DNA from: Manis javanica
Lineage: Eukaryota > Chordata > Mammalia > Pholidota > Manidae
NCBI RefSeq assembly: GCF_040802235.1
Contig: NC_133174.1
Coordinates: forward strand, 85,644,647 to 85,708,646
Direction: 5' to 3'
DNA: 64,000 nucleotides
Position numbers and translations under genes: made by a program. Position 1 is the first letter of the stretch. Each line of letters starts with the position of its first letter. Below the pieces are notes generated by a model. It was not told the DNA's origin. It saw only the letters and a program-made list of their open reading frames with translations, and searched no databases. Positions 35,126 through 46,755 of the stretch are shown piece by piece.

Positions 35126-35980
35126 AGTATAACATATTAGTCTAATTTTGAAAGGAGACCTTCACAGTAAATGAGTTAAATATCTTTGGTATACATTATT
35201 AGTATTCACCAATATCCAGTCTCCTCCTCCTAGCCCACAAAGGCTATACTTCTTCATCTCTTCTGCAGGTGGGAAGACTGTGTGTCTGTTTCTGGCCAAT
35301 GAAATGCCCATATGAAATTCTGATGTCTCTTTTTTTCTCTCCCTAAGCAATAACTAAAGTGTATATCAAAACAAAGTTACTACATGGTACCTTAGGGCAA
35401 CACAATTTTAGATACCCAGAAATATAGAGATATCAGTGTTGAATATATTCTACTACACTACACATAGTGATGTGGGAAGTTAGATGCTACAATAATGAAA
35501 CAAAAGTCAAGATGTGTCATTGTTTCTGTGACTGGGCAGTAGATATAAGAAAACATATCACAGGATGGAAAGATGATGATACATGCTTTATAGTGGCAAA
35601 TAATTTGGTAAAACTATTGATTACAGATTTGTAAGCCAGGCCATATTCCTAATGAACTTCTAGCTTTTGGAAAAAATTAATTCAGGAGCAGTTGTTGGTG
35701 TTATTGGTCCTTCATGGTTGTTTTAAGCAAGGTTTTAAAAAAAAGGTTTGACTCAGGAAATAATTACCCAGTTTGCAAGCACAAATGTTTGCCAATAGAG
35801 AAATTCCAGAAATTCTGAGCTTTGCAATGTTGGAAAAGATGACTGGTTTTAGATTCGAATCACTAAAAGATAAAATTGAAAGAACCTCTGAGTGAAAATA
35901 AAGGTCCATTTAAACTCAACCATGCAACAGAGATAAAATTAAGGGTTTTTTTCTCAACACCTTTTTAAAACTCCTGAATT
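35126..35980. other. Unassigned sequence
   Basis: Unique-looking AT-rich DNA. No gene, RNA or repeat recognised; frames of about 60 codons on the minus strand appear random. Confidence 0.4.
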
Positions 35981-37140
35981 AGTGGTTCTCAAAGTATATC
36001 TAATGAACATCAGGAAGACTGGAATTCAAAACTATATTCATAATAATACTAAGATATTATGTGACTGTTTCACTGTGATAACATTTGAAATAAAGGTACG
36101 AAAACAATGGCAGGTTAAAATGCTGATGCCTTAGCATGAATCAAGGAGTTACCCAAATGCACTTAGGAGTAGTTATATTCTTCAAAACGCTTGTATTTTT
36201 TTTAAAAAGTCAGTTTCACTTACTAGCTTCTTTGACAAAACATTAGCAATTATGCATTTATTGAATAATTCATTATTTATTTTATTAAATCTTGACCCTT
36301 TAGTTAAGTCTTTAATAATTGGTATGATAAAACATGAAGTATGCATAAAGTAGTTCTGCTGCATAGTGAAGTAAAATGGTTCTCTCAAGGAAAAACACTT
36401 GTGTGATTGAGTTACAATATGAATGAGGTGATTTTTCATAACCACAATTTTTATTTGAAAAAATTACAAACTACATTTATTGACTTTGGTAGTTAGCAGA
36501 AAATTTCTTAAAAATTAATGGAGGGAGCATGTCATCCAAAAGAAACAACAGGCATCATGTATGGCCAGTAATAAAATTTAGGCTTTTAAGTAAAAATTGA
36601 AATAGTGGAAAATGTGTATCTGACACTAGGAGCTGCACACTCCTTATTACTTAAAAGTAATTTCTTTCTGGTGATATCAATACATGTAATTTTTAAAAAT
36701 TGTATATTGAAATGTGTCAATAAATGGAAGGTCTGCATAGCTCAGGGGACTATTTTCCAAGTTACTAATGCATGATGTTACAAATTCATACATGGTAAAA
36801 TTCCATTCAAAGTGTAAGAGAGCTCATTATATTTTAATATACCAAAGTAAAAAGAGTTCATAGTTTCACACTGCAACTATATTTTAAGAAACTATCATTT
36901 GCTGAGTTGTGGTATTGTATCTAAGAAGAATATCCACAGTTATCTAAAAGGACTATCAAATCAAAATATTCTTTTTTTCCACTATATTTCTATGTGAGGC
37001 CAAGTTTTCTTCACACCAGTCAATTGTAAAGCATATCAGAATAGATTAAATACTAAAGTAAGTATGAGAGCCAGTATGAGGTTCTACTTGTCTTCTATTA
37101 AGCTAGACATTCAAAAGATTTACAAAAAACGGTCTTAGAC
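35981..37140 (+). mobile_element. hAT-Charlie DNA transposon relic with transposase C-terminus
   Basis: The left end carries the tagtggttctcaaagtatat type of terminal sequence. From about 36,180 the plus strand carries the C-terminal half of a Charlie/ZBED-like hAT transposase in broken frames: a region around the wet block tctcaaggaaaaacacttgt, then gatgttacaaattcatacat, then the hAT dimerisation region with gaagaatatccacagttatc and tgtgaggccaagttttcttc (the CEAGFSS-like motif, with the reading frame disturbed). The 5' half of the transposase is missing. In life such an enzyme cuts and pastes the element; this copy is long dead. A related host-domesticated gene is unlikely because of many stops. 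Confidence 0.65.
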
Positions 37141-38160
37141 AGAAACATTTGCAAATCAACTGTTCAAGTTAAATAGCTGTGGCAAATACAAATTCAGAAT
37201 TAACTTCGATTTTTAACAAAGACAATAATTTTCTTTGGGGAGATGCCACAGCAGCAAATCAAAGCCATTAGCATATTGATTTGGCTCAGGAACTCCCAGA
37301 ATAAATGTCCACTTTCCCTTCTATTTTGGGGAAAGTGCTTTTACACCCAGTGCCTGAGGATTGTTTGCTTAACTATCACATCTACTCCCAACTTTCACCT
37401 ATTGAAGCACCTGAGTGCAGCAACCAACCATCCAAGATAGTAAATCTTTGTCTGTAAGCTACCTACATTTTGCCACTTACTGACAACACCCTTTAATTTT
37501 CAACAAATAAACGTAAGTGCTGGAATGCCAGATTTGAAATTATAATTTTCAAAATATTTAGAATTCTGTGATGAAATCTATCTTTTTGGGGACAGATGGT
37601 CTGAGTCCATGGTCTCAAGCATATTTGTATGGTTGTTCCAACCCTTACTTCTAAGGTACATCCACATTTCTATTCATATAACCTTTGTCTTCCAAGGACA
37701 ATACATACCATACACACAGTTAATAATTGGGATCACAGATCCTATAAGTGGACAATGTGAAAGTGGGCTTAGGGAAATTTGAAATGAACATTCTGAGGTG
37801 TTCGGTACCTAGAGCATGGTCTAGTATATGGGGGAGGGTGTGTGCGTGTGCATGTGTGTGTGTGTGTGTGTATGTGTTTGCAAGCAGTCTTGAAGGGTCC
37901 CTGCCAACTAAGCAGAAATTGTCTATGGTCTGCCTCTCCCTGGGAAAACTCTCTCCTGGATCACTGCTCCAAAGGCAGGGATAATTGAAAGTGGTTCACT
38001 TCTCTTGGAGAGATAGACGTCATAAAGTATGGAAAAGTCATAAAACAAACAGTGCTTTTCAAATTATGAAAATATCCTATGGTTAAGGATATTTGTTTCT
38101 TTTCCCCAATATGTCAGAGACTAATAATTTCAGAAAATACAATAAAAATGAATGAGTAAA
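37141..38160. other. Unassigned sequence with a TG repeat
   Basis: No gene recognised. It contains the TG-rich simple repeat listed separately. Open frames at 37,243-37,440 and 37,748-37,984 show no family resemblance. Confidence 0.4.
37839..37880. repeat. TG microsatellite (interrupted)
   Basis: GTGTGTGCGTGTGCATG followed by about ten TG units and TATGTG. Confidence 0.9.
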
Positions 38161-39555
38161 AACTGAATTTAAAAAAGAATCCAGAGTGGCAGCATAAGGA
38201 GCTCCACAGACTCACTCCTTAATTAAATAAGCATTATCTGGTGAAAAGTATAAAACATACATTAAAAAATATATAAACATTAAAAATATCTGAAAATTGT
38301 AAAGGCATAAAGCTAATGGGAAAAAATGTACTCAAGAAAATCACTAAATCTTCAACAGGTCAAGAAGAATCTACAGCACTTGAGCCACAAACTGCTCCCA
38401 CCTCCTCTATCTTGGCTTTGTAGTGCTGTAATCTAGATTGATGAGGCTAAGAAGATACAGATTTCTTTCTTATCAGCTCCCTATAAAGGGATATGGCATC
38501 CTACCAAGAAGGGAAGGCCACCAGAATTTCTTATCCTCTCCAATTCTAAGTTGAAGTGACTAAATTCCTGGTGAGTGCAACCAAGACATTGGAGGCTCCC
38601 CTCCTCTACCCATGCCTTAGACATAAAGTAGAAGTTCTATCCCAGGCAAGGCAAGGAAGTCTGAGAGCACTAGGGCCACAGTCTCTGTCAACCCAGCTTG
38701 TTCAGGGACTGGAGGTTCTACAATGGGAGAGCAAGCTGGGAACAGAACTTCTCACTTCTGCCAAGAGCCTTGTTTGTAAAGGAGAAGTATCTCTCCAGGA
38801 TAAGTGGGCCACTTTCAGTTATCCCTGTCTCTGGAGCAGTAATCCAGGAGAGAGTTTTTGCAGAGGAGAGGCAGGCCATAATAACAGAGATATTTGGAAC
38901 ACTCTGAAAAGGAATTGGCATTATTTGAAACAAATGTGGGGAAGTTAACACCTGAAGGTTTTTCCAAAAACAATGGAGAATTCAGTGGTAAGCAATTAAG
39001 AAAAAGCTAGTAGACATACAACACAGTAACTCAACTTCTAGGAATTTACCTGAAGAAAAAAAATTTCAGATTCAGAAAGATATATGCACCAGTTTGTTTA
39101 TTGCTGCATCATTTACAATAGCTAAGATATGGAAGCAACCAAACTATTCATCAATAGATGAATGGATATAGAAGATGTGGCACATACACACAATGGAATA
39201 TTATTCAGCAATAAAAAAGAAATCTTTCCATTTGTAACAACATGGATGTACTTAGAAGGTATTATGCTCAGTGAAATAAGCCAGGCAGAGAAATAGAAAT
39301 ACTATATTATTTCACTCATATGTGGAAGTTAACAAAATGAATAAAACAGCAGTAGACTCATAGATATTGAGAAGTGGCTGGTGGCTACCATGGTGGAGGG
39401 CTTAGGGTGGGTGAGTGGGAAGGGTGAGGGGATAAAGGGGCACAAAAATTCTCAATCATGATATCATTTGGTCATGAGGTGGTGGTAGAGCATGGAGACT
39501 GGAACCAATTCTTCTGCAACATCTTTTTATATTGACAGTAACTACACTAGTTGGG
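38161..39555 (+). repeat. Old L1/HAL1-type LINE: 5' UTR part joined to 3' part
   Basis: 38,161-38,990 resembles an L1M 5' UTR (gagtggcagcataaggagct at the start). At about 39,000 it switches to the ORF2 C-terminus and 3' UTR of an L1 (gaatttacctgaagaaaaaa, then caatggaatattattcagca). The two parts may be different elements or one with a large internal deletion. The 130-codon frame at 38,556-38,948 falls in the 5' UTR and resembles no protein I know. Confidence 0.6.
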
Positions 39556-39558
39556 GTG

Positions 39559-40024
39559 TGTCTTGCCAATGGGTTTCAGCCCTAGACAAGTTTGCTATGG
39601 ATTCAGTGTGACCAAAGAAATTGACGGCAAAATGTTCTTGGGGTGAAAGGGTTATACCCAACTTTATTTGTAGGTGGCAGATCAGTCACTAAAATCCTGT
39701 TCACTCAGAGTGAGTCTGCATGCAGCAAGCCACTCTCTGTCTCTGGGCCCCTCTGTCTGCATGGCCATCCCCTGGGCCCCTCTGTCCACACAGCCATCCC
39801 ACACAGCCATCCTCTGGGCCTCTGTCCTCGGCGCTGCCACCACTTCAGCCTCTGCTCTGCTCTTCTGCAGCCTTGCAGCCCTGCCACTATGTCGTGCCCA
39901 GAGCACTGGGTGGAGCTCTTTTTATAGAGTCAACAGCCATGTATTGCCCACAGGTGTGCAGTGAGCTAGTCAACCAGGGTCAGGTGAGAATCTGGCCACA
40001 GGAACTCTCATTTTATCCACAACA
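39559..40024 (-). mobile_element. Antisense LTR of the ERV3/ERVL-like family
   Basis: 466 bp in reverse orientation. Its minus-strand ends are TGTTGTGG and GGCAAGACA, matching the ends of the three plus-strand LTRs at 40.3, 40.9 and 46.4 kb (ends TTGGCAAGACA, CACACAAGACA and CAGGCAAGACA). It is longer because of a GC-rich expansion at 39,720-39,840. The short open frames over this part on both strands result from the GC-rich repeat. Confidence 0.75.
39720..39840. repeat. GC-rich minisatellite-like expansion in the antisense LTR
   Basis: Imperfect units built from ctgggcccctctgtc and acagccatccc recur several times. No counterpart exists in the other three LTR copies. Confidence 0.7.
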
Positions 40025-40264
40025 TAAAATGCCCAATGTTCAACAAAAAATTTGAGGCATAGAAAGATACAGGAAAGTGTGGTCCATATACAGGAAAATA
40101 AAGCAGATAACAGAAACTGCCTGTGACAGGGACTAGATGTCCAGACGTCAGATTTAACTGAAAAAAACCTTGAAGAAACCCTTATAAATATGTTCAAAGA
40201 ACTGAAGGTAATCTTGCTTAAAGAAATAAAGGACGGTATGATGACATTACCACTACTTACTAAA
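40025..40264 (+). repeat. Old L1/HAL1 fragment upstream of ORF1
   Basis: taaaatgcccaatgttcaac to aaagaaataaaggacggtat resembles the region around the ORF1 start of old L1M/HAL1 elements in sense orientation. Eroded. Confidence 0.5.
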
Positions 40265-40564
40265 TGTGGGGAAGTTGGGGTTCCTATGGCCAGGATCCTC
40301 ACTGAACTTAAACCACTTGATGATGTAACTGGCCTGTTGCTGGGCTGCTGCTTCCACACCTTTAGGCAATAAGCTATTATTGTGCTATATAGAGAGCTTA
40401 GCCCAGTGCTCTGGGCGGAGGTAGAGATGCTAGTGCTCGACCTACCACTGGAGAACAAGCCAGGTAATAAACCCTTTCACCCGAAGAACGTTTTGCTGTT
40501 GATTCCTTTGGTCACACTGAATCCATAGCGAACTTGCCCAGGGCTGCAACCTATTGGCAAGACA
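40265..40564 (+). mobile_element. Solo LTR of the ERV3/ERVL-like family
   Basis: 300 bp, TGTGGGGA...GCAAGACA, with an AATAAA signal at 40,466-40,471. It aligns along its length with the provirus LTRs at 40,874 and 46,416 (shared gatgatgtaa and gctgggct blocks). No clear flanking duplication. Confidence 0.75.
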
Positions 40565-40873
40565 CCAAAGAACTACAAATCAAAACCACCATGATATACT
40601 AATAATACCAATTCCCACCCATTAGTTTGGCTTATATATATATGTATGTATATCAGCAGGTGTTGGTGAGGCTGCAGACAAATTGGAATCCTTCTACATG
40701 GCCATGGGAACCTAAAATGGCACAGTCTCCATGGAAAACTTTTCTGTAGAGTTGCAGAGTAAGACATGATAGTGTAAGACCATAAAACTACAAGAAAAAA
40801 GCATAGGTGGAAAGCTCCTTGACATAGGTCTTGGCAATACATTTTTGAATCTGAAACCAAAATCAAAAGCAAC
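40565..40873 (+). repeat. Old L1 ORF2 3' fragment, left of the provirus
   Basis: aactacaaatcaaaaccacc through gcaggtgttggtgaggctgc is the C-terminal ORF2 region of an L1 in sense orientation. It runs up to the provirus and resumes at 46,756 after it. Confidence 0.7.
40869..40873. repeat. Target-site duplication of the ERV3-like provirus (left)
   Basis: GCAAC before the LTR; repeated at 46,756-46,760. Removing the provirus and one copy restores continuous L1 sequence (aaaagcaacaaaagc), which supports the call. Confidence 0.8.
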
Positions 40874-41222
40874 TATGGGGAAAATAGAAGCTCCTATGGC
40901 CGGGATCCTCATCTGCCCTTAAAGTACTTGATGATGTAATTGGCCTACTGCTGGGCTACTGCATCCACACCCATAGGCAATAAGCTGTTATTGACTGAGT
41001 CACCATATAAAGAGCTCTTCTCAGAGTTCTGGGTTGAGGCAGTGATGGAGCTGGATTATGAAACTGTGGACTGCTGGATGCAGATATGATTCTAGTGCTC
41101 AACCTACTGTCATGAGAATAAAGGTGGATATAAAATCTTCTACCCCAGGAGCATTCTGTTTTCATTTCTCAGTCTCAATGAATCCATAAACATGCCTATG
41201 GCTGAAACCCTCACACAAGACA
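40874..41222 (+). repeat. 5' LTR of the ERV3-like provirus
   Basis: Starts TATGGGG, where the canonical TG has mutated to TA, and ends CAAGACA. TATA box at 41,006-41,011 and AATAAA at 41,117-41,122. Confidence 0.8.
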
Positions 41223-43380
41223 ATTGGCTTAGCCAGCAGGATTTTGCTGTAGACCAAAGAACAGAATAGGCTGCCCTCATGGGAGAAGTGCTGCTGTGGG
41301 CTGTCCCTATCGATGGTGAGACATTCAAGAATCTACCAGTGGGCAAGTGGTCTGAAGTGGCTTGCCTCCTAGAGGACTGGGCTCTTCCCCAGGAATGGCA
41401 GGGAGGTGTAGGTGACACCTGAGGCAGTTGAGTTGGCCCTCAGCATAATAAGGAGGTCCTTTGAGAAACAGAATACCCACTAGCAGTGGGAACTACGCAT
41501 TGGCTGTTTTTCACAGTATTAAAAAATGCTATGGGTGAGGGGAATGTGCTCCTGCAAGAGACATGAGAATGCAGGCTGTGTAGTGCTGTGGATTTGTTGA
41601 AGAATGAAATGGTGTTGATACAAGAGGAGGAAGCACAGTAATGTGAGCTAAGATGTGCTGCGGAGGAAAAGATTTTGTTGAAAATGAAGTGGCATTGCTT
41701 TTAGGCACTATGGAAGAAGTAAAGGTCATGAGAAGGACATACCCCTTCAAGAAGCACAAAAATGTCAGCTGTGAAGTATTGAGTTGAAGGTAAGGGGCTG
41801 TTGAAGACTGAGATAGCATTGCTGCAAGGTACTGTAGAAAAGGTAACATGTGCAGGAGAGGAGGCACTAAGAGGTATGTAAGAAAGGTGCCATCAGCTCC
41901 AGAAATAGAGGAAGAGCTGAGAGAGGATGAAGAGGTAGTGCTGGAGGCACTGATCCCTCCTTTATTGAAAGTCCATACAGTTGTAGTCAAGGAAATAAAG
42001 ACATACCAACTGTGGGTTCCTCTGGGAAAGGTACAGTTGCCTTCACAGGTCATGGAACACTGTAAGGTCTGCCCTTATACTCAGGCTGAACTGGTGGATT
42101 TGGGCTCTTAGTTTTGGCAGAAGCTGTCAGAATTGATATCAGCTTGACTTCTGCATCTTTGGGATGTAGTGGAGGATGGAACTGTTCTGTCAGATCACAG
42201 ATGATGGAAAAGATGGCTTGCCCGATAATTCATCTTGCCTTGAGGCAGCAGTTACAAAATGCACATCAGACGATAGAAAATCACCCCCTCCTCGATTGAC
42301 TTATGGCCACACATCATGCTGTATGGTACAATCAGAGTGATTTACCAACCTCCTCTGCTAGATAACAGACATATCCCAAGCTCCAAGTGGTGTTATGAGA
42401 GTTAGGCATAAAAAATTCCAACTAGAGTCCAGAGATTTATGGCCCAAATGAGTAGCCTTTTATTGTGGGGATGAGCTTCAAATGGCTTCTATGTCCCTCT
42501 TTGGGCCCATAGTGGCCATTCTTGCCCCTCACTTAGGGCAGCCCATAAGTGAGGTTACCCATATGGTAGCAGACTTGGGAGAGGCTGAAATGATGAGAGC
42601 ACAGAAGGAAATACATTCCACTACTCAGAGGAAGAATTTAAAGGCCCCATGAAAGTCATGAGGACCCAGATATGGGTTGATTTAAAAAGGGCAGGAGCGG
42701 ACAGAGGGAATTTAGATGGGAAGTCAAATAGAATCTTACTGGAGCTGTGGCAATGGTTGAAATCAGAGCAGCAGTTCTGGTGACTAAAGACCAGAGAGCA
42801 GAGGCCAGAGACAGAATCACAAGGTCAGCCTGTGTGCTTATAAGACTTTCTGCTGGAGAGTGAACTGACCGCACCTGAACCTACACAAGATGATTGGTGG
42901 ATATGGTTTAACAGAGGGGAGGGTTGAGGTATCTGCCCTGAGGGACTCAGGAAGACAGGAAACCACATCTTGAAATAGCAATTCATTGGTACCCAGTGAA
43001 TATATGATGTGTCCTGGCTCTGGTAGACAGAGGGGCTGATTTATGGTAAACCTTAGAGGTTTCCCAGGATCTCCACTATCATAGATAGATATGAGGGTAA
43101 TACTATCAGAGTGAAATAAGCCCAAATCCCATTGGTAATAGAGCATCTACCCCCAGAAGAGTATACTGTGTATATCTCTTCCATCCCTGAATATATTTAG
43201 GGGATAGATATCCTGTAGTGCCTATGGTTGCAGACCACTGCAGGTGAGTTCAGACTGAGGATATGTGTGGTGAAGGCAATTCTGAGAGGACATGCTAGCA
43301 CCCACCCATAGCCTCAGCAGGTGACTAATACCAAACAATATAAATTTCCTGGAGGACATAAAGAAATTGGATAAATCCTC
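41223..43380 (+). pseudogene. Presumed gag region of the ERV3-like provirus
   Basis: About 2.1 kb between the 5' LTR and the pol homology, where gag should be. It is purine-rich and holds an 87-codon plus-strand frame (41,848-42,111) with an acidic EIEEELREDEEVV segment. I see no major homology region or zinc knuckle, so the assignment is by position only. Minus-strand frames here, including one of 174 codons, are shadows. Confidence 0.4.
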
Positions 43381-44520
43381 CAGGAATGGGAGAAGGTGGG
43401 TATTATAAAACTCACTCATAGTCCTTTCGATTTCCCAGCGTGGCCAGTAAAAAAGCTGGATGGCCCTTGGCTTATGACCGTGGATTATAGATAATTGAAT
43501 AAAGTCACCACCCCCTCTGCATGCTGCCATCCCCTCTATTGCAGACCTGATGGATACCCTCAGTCATGAACCAGGAACATATTATTATGTTGTTTGGGTG
43601 TTTTAGGCTACTGCAGAGTGTTTTCCTATAGTTGGTGCTAATTCTGAAGCTCTTATAACATTTGGTATGAAAGGACGTCAGGTGGGCCTGGGATGACACA
43701 TGTGCACCTGCTTTTCCTGCCTCAAAATGGCAGTCAAGGCTGTGTAGGCCTTAAGTGTGATAGGCCTATCACTGCCCTGTGAAGTGGGTGTTCATGTGAC
43801 TGAAGATGGTTATGGCTGGTGCCTTTTGCAGTGGCTTGAATGAACTTCCCAACCTATTGGATTCTGGTCACAACTCTGGAAAGGAGCAGAGGTATGGTAC
43901 ACCTTAAGAGGAATAATTGGCTGCTGGGTACCATGCCATTCTGGCTACAGAACGCATCACCCAAACAGCCCTGATAAAGGTAATAACCACCTATCCCATT
44001 GTGGGGTGGGTACAATACTACACCCAAAAACTGTGGAGATTCATGGCACAGATGTCTACACTGGCCAAGTGTATCATGTACCTACAGCTGCCTAGCGCAC
44101 TTTCTACTAGTTCCTTGAGTGAAGAACTCCAGTGCTTATTGGGGCCAGTGACATATAACAGTGAAAGGCAGGACAGATTTGCTTTAGAGCCATTAGCAGC
44201 AGAAATAAGTTATCAGGAGGAAGAGCCCCTATACTATAAGATTCATGGTACACAGATGACTCCAGAAATGGGCAGCCCCTGAAATGGAGGGCTGTAGCTT
44301 TCCATCCTAAAACTGAGACAATATGAATGGAAAATGATTAGGGAATAGCAGTCAGTGGGCAGACTTGTGGGCCATGTGGCTTGTGGCCAGCCAGGAGCCC
44401 TCCCCAACAGTTGCACTGACAGCAGGGCCATCTATTGAGACTTGACTCTGAGGCTACTGACATGTACCATGCTAACTGGTTGGTTGATCTCTGATCCCTT
44501 TGGGAACAAGAGCTGTTCTG

Positions 44521-44607
44521 AAGTCAGAAGAGCCCAGCAGGGGTGCATTATATGCTATAAAAGGAAATTACACTGAGTTCCACAACATGGGACAATAGCT
44601 AAGAGGC
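44521..44607 (+). repeat. 87-bp repeat within pol, copy A
   Basis: aagtcagaagagcccagcag to caatagctaagaggc. It recurs at 44,841-44,927 with about 3 differences. Confidence 0.9.
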
Positions 44608-44840
44608 AAGACTTACAGGCCTCTGTTCAGACTAAAACCATTACAGTATATCATGTCACAGGTTATTTTCCTCTGACATCCCCAGGAAATCATGAAGCAG
44701 ATGAATTGGCCCAGGTAAGATGGTTAGAAGTAAAACCTGCCTCTGATGTGGCCCAATGATTACATCAACATTTGTTGCATGTAGGGCAGAAGACAATGTG
44801 GGCTGTCGCCCATAGTGGGGCTTGCCTTTGATATTTGAAG

Positions 44841-44927
44841 AAGTCAGAAGAGCCCAGCAGGAGTGCATCATATGCTATAAAAGGAAATTACACTGAGTTC
44901 CACAACATGGGGCAATAGCTAAGAGGC
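44841..44927 (+). repeat. 87-bp repeat within pol, copy B
   Basis: Second copy, 320 bases downstream, same orientation. The two copies are about 96-97% alike in a provirus whose LTRs differ far more. Confidence 0.9.
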
Positions 44928-46415
44928 CAATATCCCTTGTCAGGTGACAGATAAACTATATTACGCCTCTGCTTATATCAGAAGGGTACCAATATTCCAT
45001 GACTTGTGTGAACACAGCTACTGGGCTTCTGGTTACTTTTCCTGCCTGTCATGCAGACCAGCAGTCGACCAAAAGAGGCCTAGAGTGTCTCTTTGCAGCC
45101 TATGGCCAAGCACAGGTACCTGAGAGTGATCAAGGCACCCACTTTACTGGATGAGCATTATAAGAATGACTGCAACAATTAAGGATAAAATGGAAGTTTC
45201 ATGTACCATATAAATCCTATTGGAACAGGCATGATAAAGAGGTACAATAGCTTGTTAAAATCTGGTCTGAAGTCAGACACAAATGGTCTACAGGGATGGT
45301 CAGTCCACTATGGACAGTGCTATGGCATTTGAATGAGAAGCCCCTGAAGAGGGCATTGAGCCCTGTAGACATGCTAACACATGTTGCTTCCTCCATTATA
45401 CAACTGCAAGTACAAAACAAGGAAGAATCACTGAAGCTGAGGTTTGCCACCAGAATAATACCTTGCTTCCAACACCAACTGCAGTAAGTCCTGGAGACTT
45501 CATTCAGTGGACATGGCCTTGGACATTTTGACACATAGACCAGTGAAGTCTGGCTCTCCTGGCACCTTCAGGGCAATGCCTGGAAGTTGGACTCCTGTGT
45601 ACTCCTGTAGTAACAGCAGAGTGACCCTTAAAGATCATAGTATATATCATTACTGGCAGGAAAGTAGCAGTATCTTACAGGGGAGTTTTCTTTTATCATT
45701 ATGGCCGGGGCTTGCACCTCCAGTAGTACTATACATAGATGCCCTCAGTAATCCCCACAAGGAGAAGAGTAAAGATATGGCATACTAGACCCAGACAGCA
45801 GCCACTTCCTGCCACAGTCCTATCACAGGATGACTATCTTGCATGCATCCTACCTGATGGATAAGATTTGCCTGTTAGTGTCATTAAAACATGTGTCTTA
45901 CCTTCCATAAGGTTAATCTCCTCTAATATATTTGTGGATTGGGCAAACACCCTAGCAAAAACTGCTATTCACTGGATGTTCATGGAGCTCCCTATCAGTA
46001 CTGCTACTTGCCTACCATGTAAAAGTATGAATCATGAAGTGGGACTGGTTTGAATACAGCTGGGATGACCACATGGTGGCAATCAATCTCCTCAGAATTG
46101 ACAATGACTATTATTTTTATACATTTTGTTGTTACAAGGTTCCAGCTTTCTCTCACAGGTACCATTGCAGAAAGTTGGTTTCTCCTATAGAAAGTGTGAG
46201 TTATGAACTCACTGAGTAGAACTGGTTTAAATATAGCTGGAATGACCAGCTGCTGGCAATTGATCTCCTCAAGCTTGAGGATTATTATAATTTTTTATTA
46301 TCTCTATGTTGTTGTTATCCTCTGTTGCTGCTGTGGAATCTGATAACAGTGATACAGCTTTCTCACACAGGGACCATTGTGTAGATTATGAGGCAAGAAT
46401 CCTGGAGGGGTGGAG

Positions 46416-46755
46416 TGTTGAAGGGAAATGGCAGTTCCTAAGGCCGGGATTCTTACCTGACCCTAAATTACTTGATGATGTAATTGGCCTCCTGCTAGGC
46501 TACTGCTTCTACATATATTGGCAATGAGATATTATTGACTAAGTCACTATATAAAGAGCTCTGCCCAGTGCTCTGAATGGAGGCAGAGATGGAGCTCGGT
46601 TATCATCCTGCAGACTACTGGGTGCAGATGTGATTTTGGTGCTTGAACTACTGCCATGAGAATAAATCCAGGTACAAAGAATGTTTTGTTGTCATTTCTC
46701 GGTCTCACTAAATCCATAGTGAACTGGCCTAGGGCTGAAACCCTCAGGCAAGACA
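46416..46755 (+). repeat. 3' LTR of the ERV3-like provirus
   Basis: 340 bp, TGTTGAAG...CAAGACA, with TATA box at 46,550-46,555 and AATAAA at 46,661-46,666. Another shared motif is the ccgggat block near the start. Confidence 0.8.

Larger units (their letters stand above)
43381..45620 (+). pseudogene. pol remnants of the ERV3-like provirus (RT, RNase H, integrase)
   Basis: Fragments in pol order. Reverse transcriptase at about 43,390-43,720, with the fingers/palm motif WPVKKLDGPW followed by MTVDY; the catalytic YVDD region is not visible. RNase H/connection at about 43,905-44,290, including the 121-codon frame from 43,917 (TTYPIVGWVQ). A tether region at about 44,640-44,830. Integrase at about 45,050-45,480, with SDQGTHFTG holding the second catalytic aspartate and then HVPY and the LSPVDMLTH C-terminal stretch. 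Stops and frameshifts separate all of them, and an 87-bp block inside is duplicated. Pol enzymes copy viral RNA and insert the DNA into chromosomes; nothing here is functional. Confidence 0.75.
40874..46755 (+). mobile_element. Decayed ERV3/ERVL-like provirus
   Basis: A 5.9-kb provirus with two related LTRs, a 5-bp target duplication GCAAC and eroded pol homology inside, on the plus strand. The LTRs differ at well over 15% of positions by eye, so the insertion is tens of millions of years old. No env was recognised, as is usual for ERVL-type elements. A 5-bp duplication and lack of env favour class III (ERV3), but gamma-type (class I) cannot be excluded without a library search. Every frame is broken. 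Confidence 0.85.

Noticed and set aside
38556..38948. 130-codon plus-strand frame
   Set aside because: Falls in L1 5' UTR-like sequence and shows no known domain.
40000..40460. 162-codon minus-strand frame across two LTRs
   Set aside because: Spans an LTR junction, an L1 fragment and a second LTR, so it cannot be one gene.
41529..42053. 174-codon minus-strand frame, serine/threonine-rich
   Set aside because: Lies antisense within the decayed provirus gag region; no homology seen and opposite to all retroviral signals.
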